Both the position numbers and the translations under genes were made by a program. 64,000 bases of DNA from UBA1794 sp050946375 (GTDB lineage Bacteria; Bacteroidota; Bacteroidia; Bacteroidales; Bacteroidaceae), in NCBI GenBank assembly GCA_050946375.1, contig JBMNUT010000004.1, positions 119,496-183,495 of the forward strand, read 5' to 3'. Of this stretch, positions 34,412 through 43,435 are shown piece by piece; position 1 is the first letter of the stretch; the number at the start of each line of letters is the position of its first letter. The notes under the pieces are model-generated. The model was given only the letters and a program-made list of their open reading frames with translations, had not been told where the DNA came from and ran no database searches.

Positions 34412-36862
34412 ATGAACATAAAACACTCCCTGATTCCCCTTTGTCTCGCCTGCCTTTCCGCCGAAAGTGGCGCAACAATTTCGTCCAACACTCCCCGCTT
34501 TTCTCCGGAAGGAGCAGTAGAAAACACCCCCGTAGCCATACCAGACTCCGCCCGCACCGTAGGACTGGACAATCTGGTCGTCGTGGCCACTCCGAAAGAG
34601 CATGCCCTCCTCGAACAGCTCCCCCTGTCCTCCACCTCCATCTCTCCACAGACCATGGAGCGGCAGCACGTAAACTCCATCAAGGACCTGACTGCCCTGG
34701 CCCCGTCGCTCTTCATTCCCGACTACGGAGCCCGCAGTACTTCGGCCATCTACATGCGCGGCATAGGCTCACGCATCAATACACCCTCAGTAGGACTGTA
34801 CGTAGACAACATACCCTTCCTTGAAAAATCGGCCTACGACCTCAGCTATTACGACATAGACCGCATCGACATCCTGCGCGGGCCGCAAGCCACCCTCTAC
34901 GGGCGCAATGCCATGGGAGGACTCATCAAGATACATACCAAGTCACCCATGGACTATCAGGGCACCGACCTGCGCATCCGCAACGGAATGTTCTCCGCAC
35001 ACTCCGCCTCACTCACCCATTACCACCGCATCAGCCCTCAATTCGCCTTTTCCGCCGGAGGATTCTATGAATACAACGACGGCTATCTCAAAAACAGCTA
35101 CCTCAAAAAGCGGGCCGACGACGGACAGCAGGCAGGAGGACGCCTGCACGCCATTTGGCGCCCCCGCAAACGCTGGGAACTGGACTTCAACGCCGACTAC
35201 CAATACAGCGACCAGGCCGGTTATGCCTATGGGGCATACGACAAGGAAACGCGGCAAGTGGCCGACGTAGACTACAACGACGACGGCTCCTACTACCGCA
35301 ACTTGCTCAATGCAAGCCTCAACATCAAATATCAGGGGCAACAGTTCCTCCTCTCCTCGGCTACGGGTTACCAATATCTGCGCGACCGCATGTACATGGA
35401 CCAGGACTTCACCTCCGCCTCCATCTATACACTGGAGCAGAAACAACGCCTTCATTCACTCTTTCAGGAAGTCACTCTTCGCAGTCGAGGCAAACGGCGG
35501 TGGGACTGGCTGCAGGGCATATCCGCTTTCTACCAGTCACTCCACACCTCCTCACCCGTCATCTTCCGTCAACAAGGCGTAGCAAACCTGCTGGAGAACA
35601 ACATCAACTCCTACCTCCCCGACATGCTCGACGGCCAGTTTGACGTAACCTCCAGCGAATTACCCGTATTCTCCGACTTCGACACCCCACTCTACGGCCT
35701 GGCCGCCTATCATCAGTCTACACTGAACGACCTCTTCTTGCCCAACCTCTCCCTGACCTTGGGCCTGAGACTCGACTATGAGCACATGAAACTCGGCTAC
35801 CGTTCTTCGGCACAAATGCCCTATGCTTTCCCCATCACCGCTATGGGACAGCACTTCAACCTGGGGAATACCGTAGCACCTACGTTGGCCGGAGACCTAA
35901 GCGACGACTATCTCCAGCTGCTGCCCAAGCTCTCACTTGCCTACCACTTCTCACCCTCGCGCCAAATCTACTTCTCGCTGGCCAAAGGATACCGCTCGGG
36001 AGGATACAACATACAGATGTTTTCCGACATCATGAGTCAAGAGCTGCAGGCCGCCCTCACCGGTCAGTTGCGTACCGACCTCGGTAACACCATGACCCAA
36101 GCCATGACTCAGGCCGGCATGCCGCAGGCAGCCATAGACCGCATCGTAGGTCAGGTGACCGGCATGATACCCGCTTTCGACCGACAGGAAGTAGCCGAAG
36201 CCGTACCCTACAAGCCCGAATACTGCTGGAGCTACGAAGCCGGCATACACTGGGACGCATGTGAAGGAAAAGTGAAGATAGATGCCGCCCTCTTCTACAC
36301 CGATATCTACGACCAGCAAATAGCCCGCTTCACAAGCAGCAACCTGGGACGTATCATGGTCAACGCCGGACGCAGCAGAAGCTATGGTGCAGAAGCCGCC
36401 CTGCAGGCAGCCATTACACACAACTGGACCGTGGCCACCAACTACGGATACACGAACGCCACTTTCATCGACTACAAATCGGGCACAGGCGACAACGGAC
36501 AAGACTACAGCGGCAATTATGTTCCCTTCATCCCCCGCCACACGCTTTGCCTGACCACAACCTACAACATACCTTGCGCCGAAGGTAACTTCATCGACCA
36601 TGCATACTTGAGCGCATCCTATCGCGGAGTAGGTTCCATCTACTGGACAGAGCAGAACGACGTTTCGCAGCCTTTCTACAGTTTGCTCAGCTACAACATA
36701 GGAGTAACTATTGGGAAAGCTGAAATCATCTACTGGATGCAGAATCTGACTGACACCGACTACGTAACCTTCTGCTTCAACAACTCCACCCGTTCCGATG
36801 CCTACTTCGCACAACGCGGAGCACCTTTCCGCATGGGAGTAGACCTTCGCTTCCGTTTCTGA
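34412..36862 (+). CDS. TonB-dependent outer-membrane receptor (non-SusC type)
   Basis: A 22-strand beta-barrel transporter of 816 residues. The N-terminus MNIKHSLIPLCLACLSAESG resembles a signal peptide. A TonB box-like LDNLVVVATP comes next, then the plug (NSIKDLTALAPSLFIPDYG; MRGIGSRINTPSVGLYVDN; ILRGPQATLYGRNAMGG) and the barrel, ending in RMGVDLRFRF with a terminal aromatic residue. There is no carboxypeptidase-like N-terminal extension and no SusD neighbour, so it is not a polysaccharide-utilisation SusC. It most resembles siderophore, vitamin or small-ligand receptors; the substrate is unknown. A hairpin and then a strong terminator follow. Confidence 0.92.
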   Translation: MNIKHSLIPLCLACLSAESGATISSNTPRFSPEGAVENTPVAIPDSARTVGLDNLVVVATPKEHALLEQLPLSSTSISPQTMERQHVNSIKDLTALAPSLFIPDYGARSTSAIYMRGIGSRINTPSVGLYVDNIPFLEKSAYDLSYYDIDRIDILRGPQATLYGRNAMGGLIKIHTKSPMDYQGTDLRIRNGMFSAHSASLTHYHRISPQFAFSAGGFYEYNDGYLKNSYLKKRADDGQQAGGRLHAIWRPRKRWELDFNADYQYSDQAGYAYGAYDKETRQVADVDYNDDGSYYRNLLNASLNIKYQGQQFLLSSATGYQYLRDRMYMDQDFTSASIYTLEQKQRLHSLFQEVTLRSRGKRRWDWLQGISAFYQSLHTSSPVIFRQQGVANLLENNINSYLPDMLDGQFDVTSSELPVFSDFDTPLYGLAAYHQSTLNDLFLPNLSLTLGLRLDYEHMKLGYRSSAQMPYAFPITAMGQHFNLGNTVAPTLAGDLSDDYLQLLPKLSLAYHFSPSRQIYFSLAKGYRSGGYNIQMFSDIMSQELQAALTGQLRTDLGNTMTQAMTQAGMPQAAIDRIVGQVTGMIPAFDRQEVAEAVPYKPEYCWSYEAGIHWDACEGKVKIDAALFYTDIYDQQIARFTSSNLGRIMVNAGRSRSYGAEAALQAAITHNWTVATNYGYTNATFIDYKSGTGDNGQDYSGNYVPFIPRHTLCLTTTYNIPCAEGNFIDHAYLSASYRGVGSIYWTEQNDVSQPFYSLLSYNIGVTIGKAEIIYWMQNLTDTDYVTFCFNNSTRSDAYFAQRGAPFRMGVDLRFRF

Positions 36863-36880
36863 GCAGATAAGAGAAAAGGA

Positions 36881-36909
36881 AAGAGAGGGGAACACAATGC
36901 CCCTCTCCT
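36881..36909 (+). terminator. Hairpin after the TonB-dependent receptor
   Basis: GAGAGGGG pairs with CCCCTCTC around a 9-nt loop; no U-tract follows, so it may stabilise the mRNA end rather than terminate. Confidence 0.45.
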
Positions 36910-36965
36910 AAGAATATCCGCAGACGGACAGCTACTTCATCCGCCACACGACACAAAAATCACAT

Positions 36966-37006
36966 AAAAAAGCAGGAGAGACAGCCCACAGCTGCCTCTC
37001 CTTTTT
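36966..37006. terminator. Bidirectional terminator between the convergent receptor and HAD genes
   Basis: AGGAGAGACAGC pairs with GCTGCCTCTCCT with one mismatch. An A-run precedes and a T-run follows. Confidence 0.8.
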
Positions 37007-37667
37007 ATAAACGCCCCCACAGTTCTGCCGGCGGACACTGTGCGAAATCGGGTATAATCAAGTCAGCCCGACCCTCCAGTTCAGCCGCCGGCTTGGTCGT
37101 TGCCAGCGCCACAACTTCCATACCGGCAGCGCGGCCCGCAGCCAGTCCATGGAACGAATCCTCAAATACTACACATTCCGCCGGTTCCTTCCCCAGAAGT
37201 TGCGCTCCCAGCAGGAAACACTCCGGATGCGGCTTGGAATGCTTTACCCGATCAGCCGTCACCCACACGCTGAAGTATGACTCCAGTTCCGGATGAGCAC
37301 GGCGCACAGCCGCCATCTTCAAGTCGTTGGAACTCGTCACCAATGCCGTCGGGACACCTTTCTCCTGCAAGAAACGGAGCATTTCCTGCGCACCGGGAAT
37401 GTATGCATACTCCATTTCCTGCTCAAAGCGGTTCAAGGCTTCCGTAATAAGAGGCTGCTCTTGAGGTACATCAGCAAAATAACGGTCGTAAATCTGGGCA
37501 AGCGTCTGTCCTTTGATTACCTGATCGAAATCCGGAATCTCCGGATGATATTTTCTTCCTTGCTCGCCCCAAAAAAGGCTGTACTGACTCTCCGTGTCGA
37601 GCACTACGCCGTCCAGGTCAAACAGCGCAGCCGTTTTCTTCATTTTGTCGTTGTTTTGATCCATCAT
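37005..37667 (-). CDS. HAD-superfamily phosphatase, beta-phosphoglucomutase/GPH-like
   Basis: A 220-residue HAD subfamily IA hydrolase. Motif I FDLDGVVLDT has nucleophile Asp17 and Asp19, motif II is LVTSSND, motif III has the lysine in KHSKPHPECF, and motif IV is VFEDSFHGLAAG. The cap domain is helical (about 25-90). The FEDSFHG and KPHPE motifs favour a sugar-phosphate mutase or phosphatase. Translation may start at Met1 or at the Met before KKTAALFDLDG. Substrate unknown; single gene convergent with the receptor. Confidence 0.88.
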   Translation of the reverse strand: MMDQNNDKMKKTAALFDLDGVVLDTESQYSLFWGEQGRKYHPEIPDFDQVIKGQTLAQIYDRYFADVPQEQPLITEALNRFEQEMEYAYIPGAQEMLRFLQEKGVPTALVTSSNDLKMAAVRRAHPELESYFSVWVTADRVKHSKPHPECFLLGAQLLGKEPAECVVFEDSFHGLAAGRAAGMEVVALATTKPAAELEGRADLIIPDFAQCPPAELWGRL

Positions 37668-38002
37668 TTTGTCGCTACACTTAAATTTATCATCATATCA
37701 TATCTTCATATTTCAAGGAACCACATACAAAATAATGCGGCAATTTTCCGCGAAAATCTGAAGATTCCACGGAATGGAAGCAACCCTCTAAAATTCATTA
37801 GTATAAATTAAAAGTCTTTTTCACCCTAATACTTCTCTATCGACTCCCCAAGGAAAACACACCGTTGCCCATACCCGCCAAAATCCGTACCTTTGCAGCC
37901 CGGAAGAAAGAATTATCTTCCTCCCGCTGCCGCACCCACGTATTTCCGCTGCGTGCACAGCCGTGTATTCCAGGATCAACCACGTATAAAAACAGGAACA
38001 TA
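37668..38002. other. Intergenic region with little content
   Basis: 335 bp between the divergent HAD and transporter genes. It holds the transporter -7 box at 37888-37895 and AT-rich spacer. I looked for a preQ1 riboswitch before the transporter and could not support one. Confidence 0.5.
37888..37895 (+). promoter_or_regulatory. -7 box TACCTTTG for the queuosine-precursor transporter operon
   Basis: Exact TAnnTTTG match about 107 bp before ATG 38003. Confidence 0.6.
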
Positions 38003-38692
38003 ATGAAGAGCGAAAAACTCGTATCCGTACCGTTCATGGTACTCTCTACTCTTTTTTGCGTCTGCCTTGTAGCAGCCAATCTATTAGAGACCAAAGTTGT
38101 ACAATTACCTTTAGGCCTGACCGTAACTGCCGGCCTCATCGTCTTTCCCATCTCCTACATCCTCAACGACTGCATTGCCGAAGTATGGGGCTTCCGCAAG
38201 GCACGCCTCGTCATTTGGCTTGGGTTCCTCATGAATTTCATGGTCGTACTCATGGGGCAGATTGCCGTAGCCCTTCCCGCAGCACCCTTCTGGCAAGGCG
38301 AAGAAGGCTTCAACTTCGTCTTCGGACTGGCGCCACGCATCGCAGCCGCCAGCCTCGCTGCTTTCCTGATCGGCTCCTTCGTCAACGCCTATGTCATGAG
38401 CCGCATGAAACTTGCCTCACAAGGACGCCACTTCTCACTACGTGCCATAGTCTCCACCCTATTGGGAGAAAGCGCCGACTCACTCGTATTCTTTCCACTG
38501 GCCTTCGGAGGACTCATTCCACTAACCTCACTGTTCAAAATGATGCTCGCGCAGGTCATCCTCAAAACCCTCTACGAAATCATCGCACTTCCCCTAACCA
38601 TCCGTCTCGTAAACTACATAAAGCACAAAGACGGAAGCGACGTCTACGACGAGCACATATCCTACAATTTCCTGAAAATAAACGATCTCTGA
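38003..38692 (+). CDS. Queuosine precursor transporter (YhhQ/VUT family)
   Basis: A 229-residue inner-membrane protein with about six helices. It imports queuosine precursors such as preQ0 or preQ1. Family marks are VAANLLETKVVQL near the start, FPISYILNDCIAEVWGF and RAIVSTLLGESADSLVFFPL. The open frame extends to 37865, before the -7 box, so ATG 38003 is used. It is followed after 57 bp by queC on the same strand, which supports the assignment. Confidence 0.9.
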   Translation: MKSEKLVSVPFMVLSTLFCVCLVAANLLETKVVQLPLGLTVTAGLIVFPISYILNDCIAEVWGFRKARLVIWLGFLMNFMVVLMGQIAVALPAAPFWQGEEGFNFVFGLAPRIAAASLAAFLIGSFVNAYVMSRMKLASQGRHFSLRAIVSTLLGESADSLVFFPLAFGGLIPLTSLFKMMLAQVILKTLYEIIALPLTIRLVNYIKHKDGSDVYDEHISYNFLKINDL

Positions 38693-38749
38693 TCAATCTA
38701 CCGCACAGTTTCAAAGGTGCAAATACATAAAAAACAAACCATACACCCC

Positions 38750-39469
38750 ATGAACATCAACCACAACGTCGCCCTCGTCGTTTTCAGCGGCGGGCAAGAC
38801 TCCACCACCTGCCTCTTCTGGGCCAAAAAACACTTTGCACAAGTCCATGCACTCAGCTTCACCTACGGCCAGCGACACCAGCAAGAAGTAAACATAGCCC
38901 GGTCCATAGCCCAGGAAGCCGGCGTCGATTTTAAGGAAATGGACATACCCCTCGTCGGACAACTCGCCCAAAACGCTCTGACCGACCCCACCATCCCCAT
39001 GGATCAGCAGATGCCCGACGGCTCCACCTACCCCAATACTTTCGTACCGGGCCGCAACCTGTTCTTCCTAAGCATAGCCGCCGTATATGCACGCTCCATA
39101 GGATGCCACCATCTCGTCACAGGGGTTTCACAAACCGACTATAGCGGCTACCCCGATTGCCGCGACGCTTTCATCAAATCCCTGAACGTAACCCTCAACC
39201 TTGCCATGGATGAACAATTCATCATCCACACGCCCCTCATGTGGCTCGACAAAGCCCAAACCTGGGCATTGGCAGACTCTTTAGGCGTACTCGACCTCAT
39301 CCGTAACAAAACCCTCACCTGCTACAACGGAATCCCCGGCGACGGATGCGGACACTGCCCCGCCTGCCGTCTTCGCCGTGAAGGTCTCGAAAAATACCTC
39401 GCTACAAAAAGCAATACGCCCACCAGCCACATCCTGAAAGAAGATACCGGAATATGCCCGCAAGAGTGA
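38750..39469 (+). CDS. queC: 7-cyano-7-deazaguanine (preQ0) synthase
   Basis: Converts 7-carboxy-7-deazaguanine plus ammonia and ATP to preQ0, upstream of queuosine in tRNA. The PP-loop SGGQDSTTCLFWAKK is near the N-terminus, the zinc cysteines lie in CYNGIPGDGCGHCPACRLR, and FVPGRNLFFL matches QueC. ATG 38750 gives 239 residues with the standard N-terminus; the longer frame from 38717 is not supported. Cotranscribed with the precursor transporter; queF is not next to it. Confidence 0.96.
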   Translation: MNINHNVALVVFSGGQDSTTCLFWAKKHFAQVHALSFTYGQRHQQEVNIARSIAQEAGVDFKEMDIPLVGQLAQNALTDPTIPMDQQMPDGSTYPNTFVPGRNLFFLSIAAVYARSIGCHHLVTGVSQTDYSGYPDCRDAFIKSLNVTLNLAMDEQFIIHTPLMWLDKAQTWALADSLGVLDLIRNKTLTCYNGIPGDGCGHCPACRLRREGLEKYLATKSNTPTSHILKEDTGICPQE

Positions 39470-39546
39470 AATCCTCATGGCAATTCGAGAAGGTACTTCG
39501 TACCTGATTCTCCATATTACCGCGTCGGTTTAAACTATTATAAGAA

Positions 39547-39586
39547 AGAAAAGAGCTTGGTGTAATACCAAACTCTTTTCTTTTTT
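39547..39586. terminator. Bidirectional terminator between convergent queC and pyrH
   Basis: AGAAAAGAGCTTGGT pairs with ACCAAACTCTTTTCT with one mismatch, followed by TTTTT. Confidence 0.85.
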
Positions 39587-39624
39587 AATACTAATCAGAC
39601 TCTTCTATTTTTTAAGGAATAGAA

Positions 39625-40335
39625 TCAATTATGTACAAGTGTGCCGATGGGTTGGTCTTCGATGACTACTTTGTGCAGGTTGCCAACGATATCCATATTG
39701 AAAACGATGATGGGCAAATTGTTTTCCTTGCACAAGGCGGTGGCCGTCAGGTCCATGACTTTCAATCCGCGGTTATAGATTTCATCGTAAGTAATATCGG
39801 CAAACTTCACGGCTGTGGGATCTTTTTCGGGGTCGGCCGTATAAATACCGTCAACACGCGTACCTTTGAGCATCACGTCGGCCTCGACTTCAATGCCGCG
39901 CAGAGCGGAACCGGTGTCAGTGGTGAAGAAGGGGTTACCCGTTCCGGCAGAACAAATGACAACTTCACCAGCCTCGAGGGCTTCAATGGCGCGGCGCTTA
40001 CTGTAGAACTCACCTATGGGCTCCATGCGTATGGCCGTAAGCACACGAACTTTAACGCCCAGACTATGGAGAGCCGAACTGAGGGCAAGGCTGTTGATGA
40101 CAGTGGCAAGCATACCCATCTGGTCGCCGCTGACGCGATCGAAGCCGTGGGCGGCACCGCTCAAGCCGCGAAAAATATTACCGCCGCCAATGACGATGGC
40201 CACCTGCACGCCCATTGCGTGAATTTCCTGCACCTGAATGGCGTATTCGCGCAGGCGCTTTTCGTCAATACCGTACTGCTTTTCGCCCATAAGGCTCTCG
40301 CCGCTGAGCTTTAAGAGGATGCGTTTATACTTCAT
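39625..40335 (-). CDS. pyrH: UMP kinase
   Basis: Phosphorylates UMP to UDP in pyrimidine synthesis; bacterial hexameric amino-acid-kinase fold. KRILLKLSGESLMG opens the chain, then VAIVIGGGNIFRGLSG, DRVSGDQMGMLATVINSLAL, GTGNPFFTTDTGSALR and the C-terminal NLHKVVIEDQPIGTLV. The 236 residues are standard. It is the last gene of a minus-strand run that begins with porW or porX. Confidence 0.97.
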   Translation of the reverse strand: MKYKRILLKLSGESLMGEKQYGIDEKRLREYAIQVQEIHAMGVQVAIVIGGGNIFRGLSGAAHGFDRVSGDQMGMLATVINSLALSSALHSLGVKVRVLTAIRMEPIGEFYSKRRAIEALEAGEVVICSAGTGNPFFTTDTGSALRGIEVEADVMLKGTRVDGIYTADPEKDPTAVKFADITYDEIYNRGLKVMDLTATALCKENNLPIIVFNMDIVGNLHKVVIEDQPIGTLVHN

Positions 40336-40411
40336 AATTGGTAGAAAGTGGATATAAGGTTGTAAATTAGATGTATATCTACATTAAACAAAAAGAAGGT
40401 TAGCGTTGCCG

Positions 40412-41245
40412 TCAAGACTCGAGCAGGTATTCTACTTCTTTGAACCAATAGGCACGCTGCGTCCCGTCGGGCAAGTTCAGATGAAGACGCCCGTCGGAGG
40501 TAACATGGCTGATAGCCGCCTGAAAAGGGCCGTCTGCGTCGGCAAATGGATAAAGACCTCCGTCGCCACGATAAAGGCGTTGAGCGTAATCGCGTGCAAT
40601 CGGGTCGTTGTCTTCGACAGCATCGACGGTGTCTTTCAACTGTTCATAGCGCTGCTTAAGCCGAGTGGCTACATGCCGCAGCACAGTGTCGACAGGCGTC
40701 TCGCTGCCCCGCAGGTCAATGAGTGAGACGGGATTGGGAGCATCGCTTTGAAAAGTTTGCTGGTTGACGTTGATACCTATGCCTACAATACTGCGTTGCA
40801 ACGTAGCTTCCTGAGGAGCAAGGTCGTGCTCAATGAGTATACCGGCTATCTTGCGGTCGCCGCAATAGATATCATTAGGCCACTTCAGCGTAAACCCGGC
40901 TTGAGGAGCGAGCTGGTCAAGAGCCTCGGCCACAGCAAGTGCTACAGCCTGGGAAAGGCGGAACTGACTGGCTGCGGGCAGGAAACGAGGATACAGAAGC
41001 GTACTCATCAGAAGATTCTTACCCCGCTCACTCTCCCAGGTATTGCCGCGCTGCCCTCGCCCGGCACTTTGATAGGCGGCAGTGATGGTGAAATACTCAG
41101 GCAATTGGGGAGCACCGGCACCAGGCTCACCAATCATTTCGGGCGAAAGGCTATCGTCTATGGCCTGGCGCAGGGACAGGTTGGTAGACTCGGTCTGCAT
41201 CAGATGGATGCGGACAAAATCGGTTTGGTCAAATATGCAGCTCAT
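40412..41245 (-). CDS. birA: Biotin-[acetyl-CoA-carboxylase] ligase, no DNA-binding domain
   Basis: Attaches biotin to carboxylase biotinyl domains through biotinyl-5'-AMP. The core motifs are QTESTNLSLRQAI, AGRGQRGNTWESERGKNLL, LKWPNDIYCGDRKIAGILIE and VGIGINVNQ. There is no N-terminal winged helix, so it is monofunctional and does not repress the biotin operon. The open frame reaches 41383, but that extension is arginine-rich and overlaps tsaE; ATG 41245 (277 residues) leaves a 20-bp gap and is preferred. Confidence 0.93.
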   Translation of the reverse strand: MSCIFDQTDFVRIHLMQTESTNLSLRQAIDDSLSPEMIGEPGAGAPQLPEYFTITAAYQSAGRGQRGNTWESERGKNLLMSTLLYPRFLPAASQFRLSQAVALAVAEALDQLAPQAGFTLKWPNDIYCGDRKIAGILIEHDLAPQEATLQRSIVGIGINVNQQTFQSDAPNPVSLIDLRGSETPVDTVLRHVATRLKQRYEQLKDTVDAVEDNDPIARDYAQRLYRGDGGLYPFADADGPFQAAISHVTSDGRLHLNLPDGTQRAYWFKEVEYLLES

Positions 41246-41265
41246 ATATTTATGTTTCCTTAATG

Positions 41266-41739
41266 TTATTGACGGGGAAAGAGAGGTTCCGTACGAAGAC
41301 GTCGCTTCCCGCTGTCGGGCATTTCTTCGATGCTTACTTTCAAAGTATCTTCGGGCAAGAGTCCTTCGACCAGCTCGGGCCATTCAATGAGGCAGAGATT
41401 CCCACTGTAGAAATAATCCTCGTAGCCGAAATCATAGGCTTCTTCAGGCTTATTGATACGGTAGAAATCAAAATGATAGATAGGCTTCCCCGTAGTTGCA
41501 GAGCGATATTCGTTGATTAGAGCAAAGGTGGGCGAAGTAACACTGTCGCTCACTCCCAACTCCTGGCAGAGGGCTTTGATGAAAGTCGTCTTCCCGGCTC
41601 CCATCGCTCCGTAGAAAGCAAAGATAGTATGGTTGCCCATTGCCTGAAGGAAGCGGCGGGCAGCGGTATGAATTTCGTCGAGCGAGAAAATCAGGTCCAT
41701 ATCACCAGTCTGGGCGGGGGTATGATTGTCTTGTTGCAT
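41266..41739 (-). CDS. tsaE: tRNA threonylcarbamoyladenosine synthesis ATPase TsaE
   Basis: Partner of TsaB and TsaD in making t6A37 in ANN-decoding tRNAs. Walker A is YGAMGAGKTTFIKAL, followed by SPTFALINEY and YHFDFYRINKPEEAYDFGYED, with LCLIEWPELVEGLLP (Walker B-like). 157 residues; the start may instead be the second Met (MDLIFSLDE). It lies 17 bp downstream of porX and 20 bp upstream of birA, so an operon is likely. Confidence 0.95.
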   Translation of the reverse strand: MQQDNHTPAQTGDMDLIFSLDEIHTAARRFLQAMGNHTIFAFYGAMGAGKTTFIKALCQELGVSDSVTSPTFALINEYRSATTGKPIYHFDFYRINKPEEAYDFGYEDYFYSGNLCLIEWPELVEGLLPEDTLKVSIEEMPDSGKRRLRTEPLFPRQ

Positions 41740-41756
41740 AGGAAGTGTGTATGTGT

Positions 41757-43310
41757 TTAGGGTTGGTGTTTGGGCTGAAGGGTGATGAAAGGTATGATCA
41801 TTTCTTCCATCGATATGCCTCCATGCTGAAACGTGTTGGAATAATAAGATACGTAGTAGTTGTAGTTATTGGGATAGGCAAAAAAGTCGCGCCCTCCGGC
41901 AAATATGTAAGAGGTGCTCACATTGAGCTTAGGAAGCCCCACTTCGGCAGGATTACGTATCTCGAACACCTGCTTGGGATTGTAGCTGAGATTTTTGCCC
42001 AGCTTATAGCGCAGGTTGGTATTGGTATTCCGGTCTCCAATCACTTTGACGGGATTGTTGACGCAAATGGTACCATGGTCGGTAGTCAAGAATACCTTGT
42101 ATCCGCTGCGTGCGATGGCCCGGAACAGCTCCTTGATGGGCGAATGGCGGAACCAGGAGCGGGTGATGGAGCGGTAAGCAGCATCGGAAGAGGCTAATTC
42201 ACGCACCATACGCGAATCGGTACGGGCATGAGAGAGCATATCGATGAAGTTCACGACTACCACATTGAGGTCGTTACGCAACAACTGCCGAAAGTTACCC
42301 AACAGTTTCTCACCGTAGGCAGACTCGTTGATCTTGTGGTATGAGAAACTATGCTTGCGCCTGTATCGTTCGATATGCACACGAATGAGGGGTTCCTCAT
42401 TGAGGTTTTTGCCTTCCTCGGAGTCCTCGTCGACCCAAAGGTCCGGAAACATTTCTGCTATCTGAGTAGGCATCAGGCCGGAAAAGATGGCGTTCCGGGC
42501 ATATTGAGTAGCCGTCGGGAGGATGCTGTAATATAACTCTTCGTCGATAGTAAAGTCGTTGGCCAAGTCTTGCCCTATGGAACGCCACTGGTCGTAGCGG
42601 AAGTTGTCGATGACAATGAGGAAGATTTTCTCACCGTTGTCCAAGGCAGGAAATATTTTCCGCTTGAATATATCAGGACTCATCATGGGGCGTTGGTCAG
42701 GATGCTTCATCCAATCGACATAATTACGCTTCACGAATTTGACAAAAGCCGAGTTGGCTTCGGCTTTCTGCATGGCCAATAGCTCGTTCATTCCGCCTTC
42801 CGTAGCCTCCAACTCCAGCTCCCAATATACCAAACGCTTATAGACTTCCATCCAGTCCTCCGCCGTAAGGGAGTCATTGATCTGCATGCCGATCTGGCCA
42901 AAATGCTGCTGATAGCCGCTATTGATAGCTTCGGTTACAATCTCCTTGCGGTGCAGATTTTTCTTTATCGTAAGCAATATCTGGTTAGGGTTGACGGGCT
43001 TGATCAGATAGTCGGCAATTTTTGCGCCGATGGCCTGGTCCATGATGTTTTCTTCCTCGCTCTTGGTAATCATTACCACAGGAACAGTCGGCCGCACCTC
43101 TTTTATCTTCTGCAGCGTTTCCAGCCCGCTCAGTCCGGGCATATTCTCATCCAGGAAAATCAGGTCGAAGTCTTCCTCCCGACACATGTCTACGGCATCG
43201 ATACCATTCGTTACCGTAGTGACGTCATAGCCCTTGCTTTCCAGAAAAAGCACATGAGGCTTGAGGATATCAATCTCGTCGTCGGCCCATAAAAGCCTTT
43301 CTTTTGTCAT
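41757..43310 (-). CDS. porX: PorX-type response regulator with PglZ phosphodiesterase domain
   Basis: Receiver domain (about 1-120): acidic pair Asp10/Asp11, phosphoacceptor Asp54 in LIFLDENMPG, Thr82 and Lys104 in YLIKPVN. A helical linker (about 120-205) leads to an alkaline-phosphatase-like PglZ domain with LIVIDNFRYDQW, LPTATQYARNAIF, FLTTDHGTICV and FQHGGISMEEMIIPF carrying the metal ligands. 517 residues. In Porphyromonas, PorX is controlled by PorY, acts on oligonucleotides and is needed for type IX secretion gene expression. Here it stands next to porW. Whether this genome has a working T9SS is not visible in the window. Confidence 0.93.
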   Translation of the reverse strand: MTKERLLWADDEIDILKPHVLFLESKGYDVTTVTNGIDAVDMCREEDFDLIFLDENMPGLSGLETLQKIKEVRPTVPVVMITKSEEENIMDQAIGAKIADYLIKPVNPNQILLTIKKNLHRKEIVTEAINSGYQQHFGQIGMQINDSLTAEDWMEVYKRLVYWELELEATEGGMNELLAMQKAEANSAFVKFVKRNYVDWMKHPDQRPMMSPDIFKRKIFPALDNGEKIFLIVIDNFRYDQWRSIGQDLANDFTIDEELYYSILPTATQYARNAIFSGLMPTQIAEMFPDLWVDEDSEEGKNLNEEPLIRVHIERYRRKHSFSYHKINESAYGEKLLGNFRQLLRNDLNVVVVNFIDMLSHARTDSRMVRELASSDAAYRSITRSWFRHSPIKELFRAIARSGYKVFLTTDHGTICVNNPVKVIGDRNTNTNLRYKLGKNLSYNPKQVFEIRNPAEVGLPKLNVSTSYIFAGGRDFFAYPNNYNYYVSYYSNTFQHGGISMEEMIIPFITLQPKHQP

Positions 43311-43435
43311 AGCCTTCCTCCTATCTATTTTCTATTTTCATGCCTGTTCATTCATACACCATAAATATAATGTATAGATTCCCCCGCGCCGCGTTGTGTA
43401 CCTCTTGCCTCCGCACAGAAAAAGAAGAACCACGG

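Noticed and set aside
34412..36862. SusC-type polysaccharide utilisation receptor
   Set aside because: It lacks the N-terminal carboxypeptidase-like domain and any SusD or glycoside hydrolase neighbour.
37896..38002. preQ1 riboswitch upstream of the queuosine-precursor transporter
   Set aside because: I could not find the paired stems and A-rich tail of preQ1-I or the larger preQ1-II fold; a covariance search would settle it.
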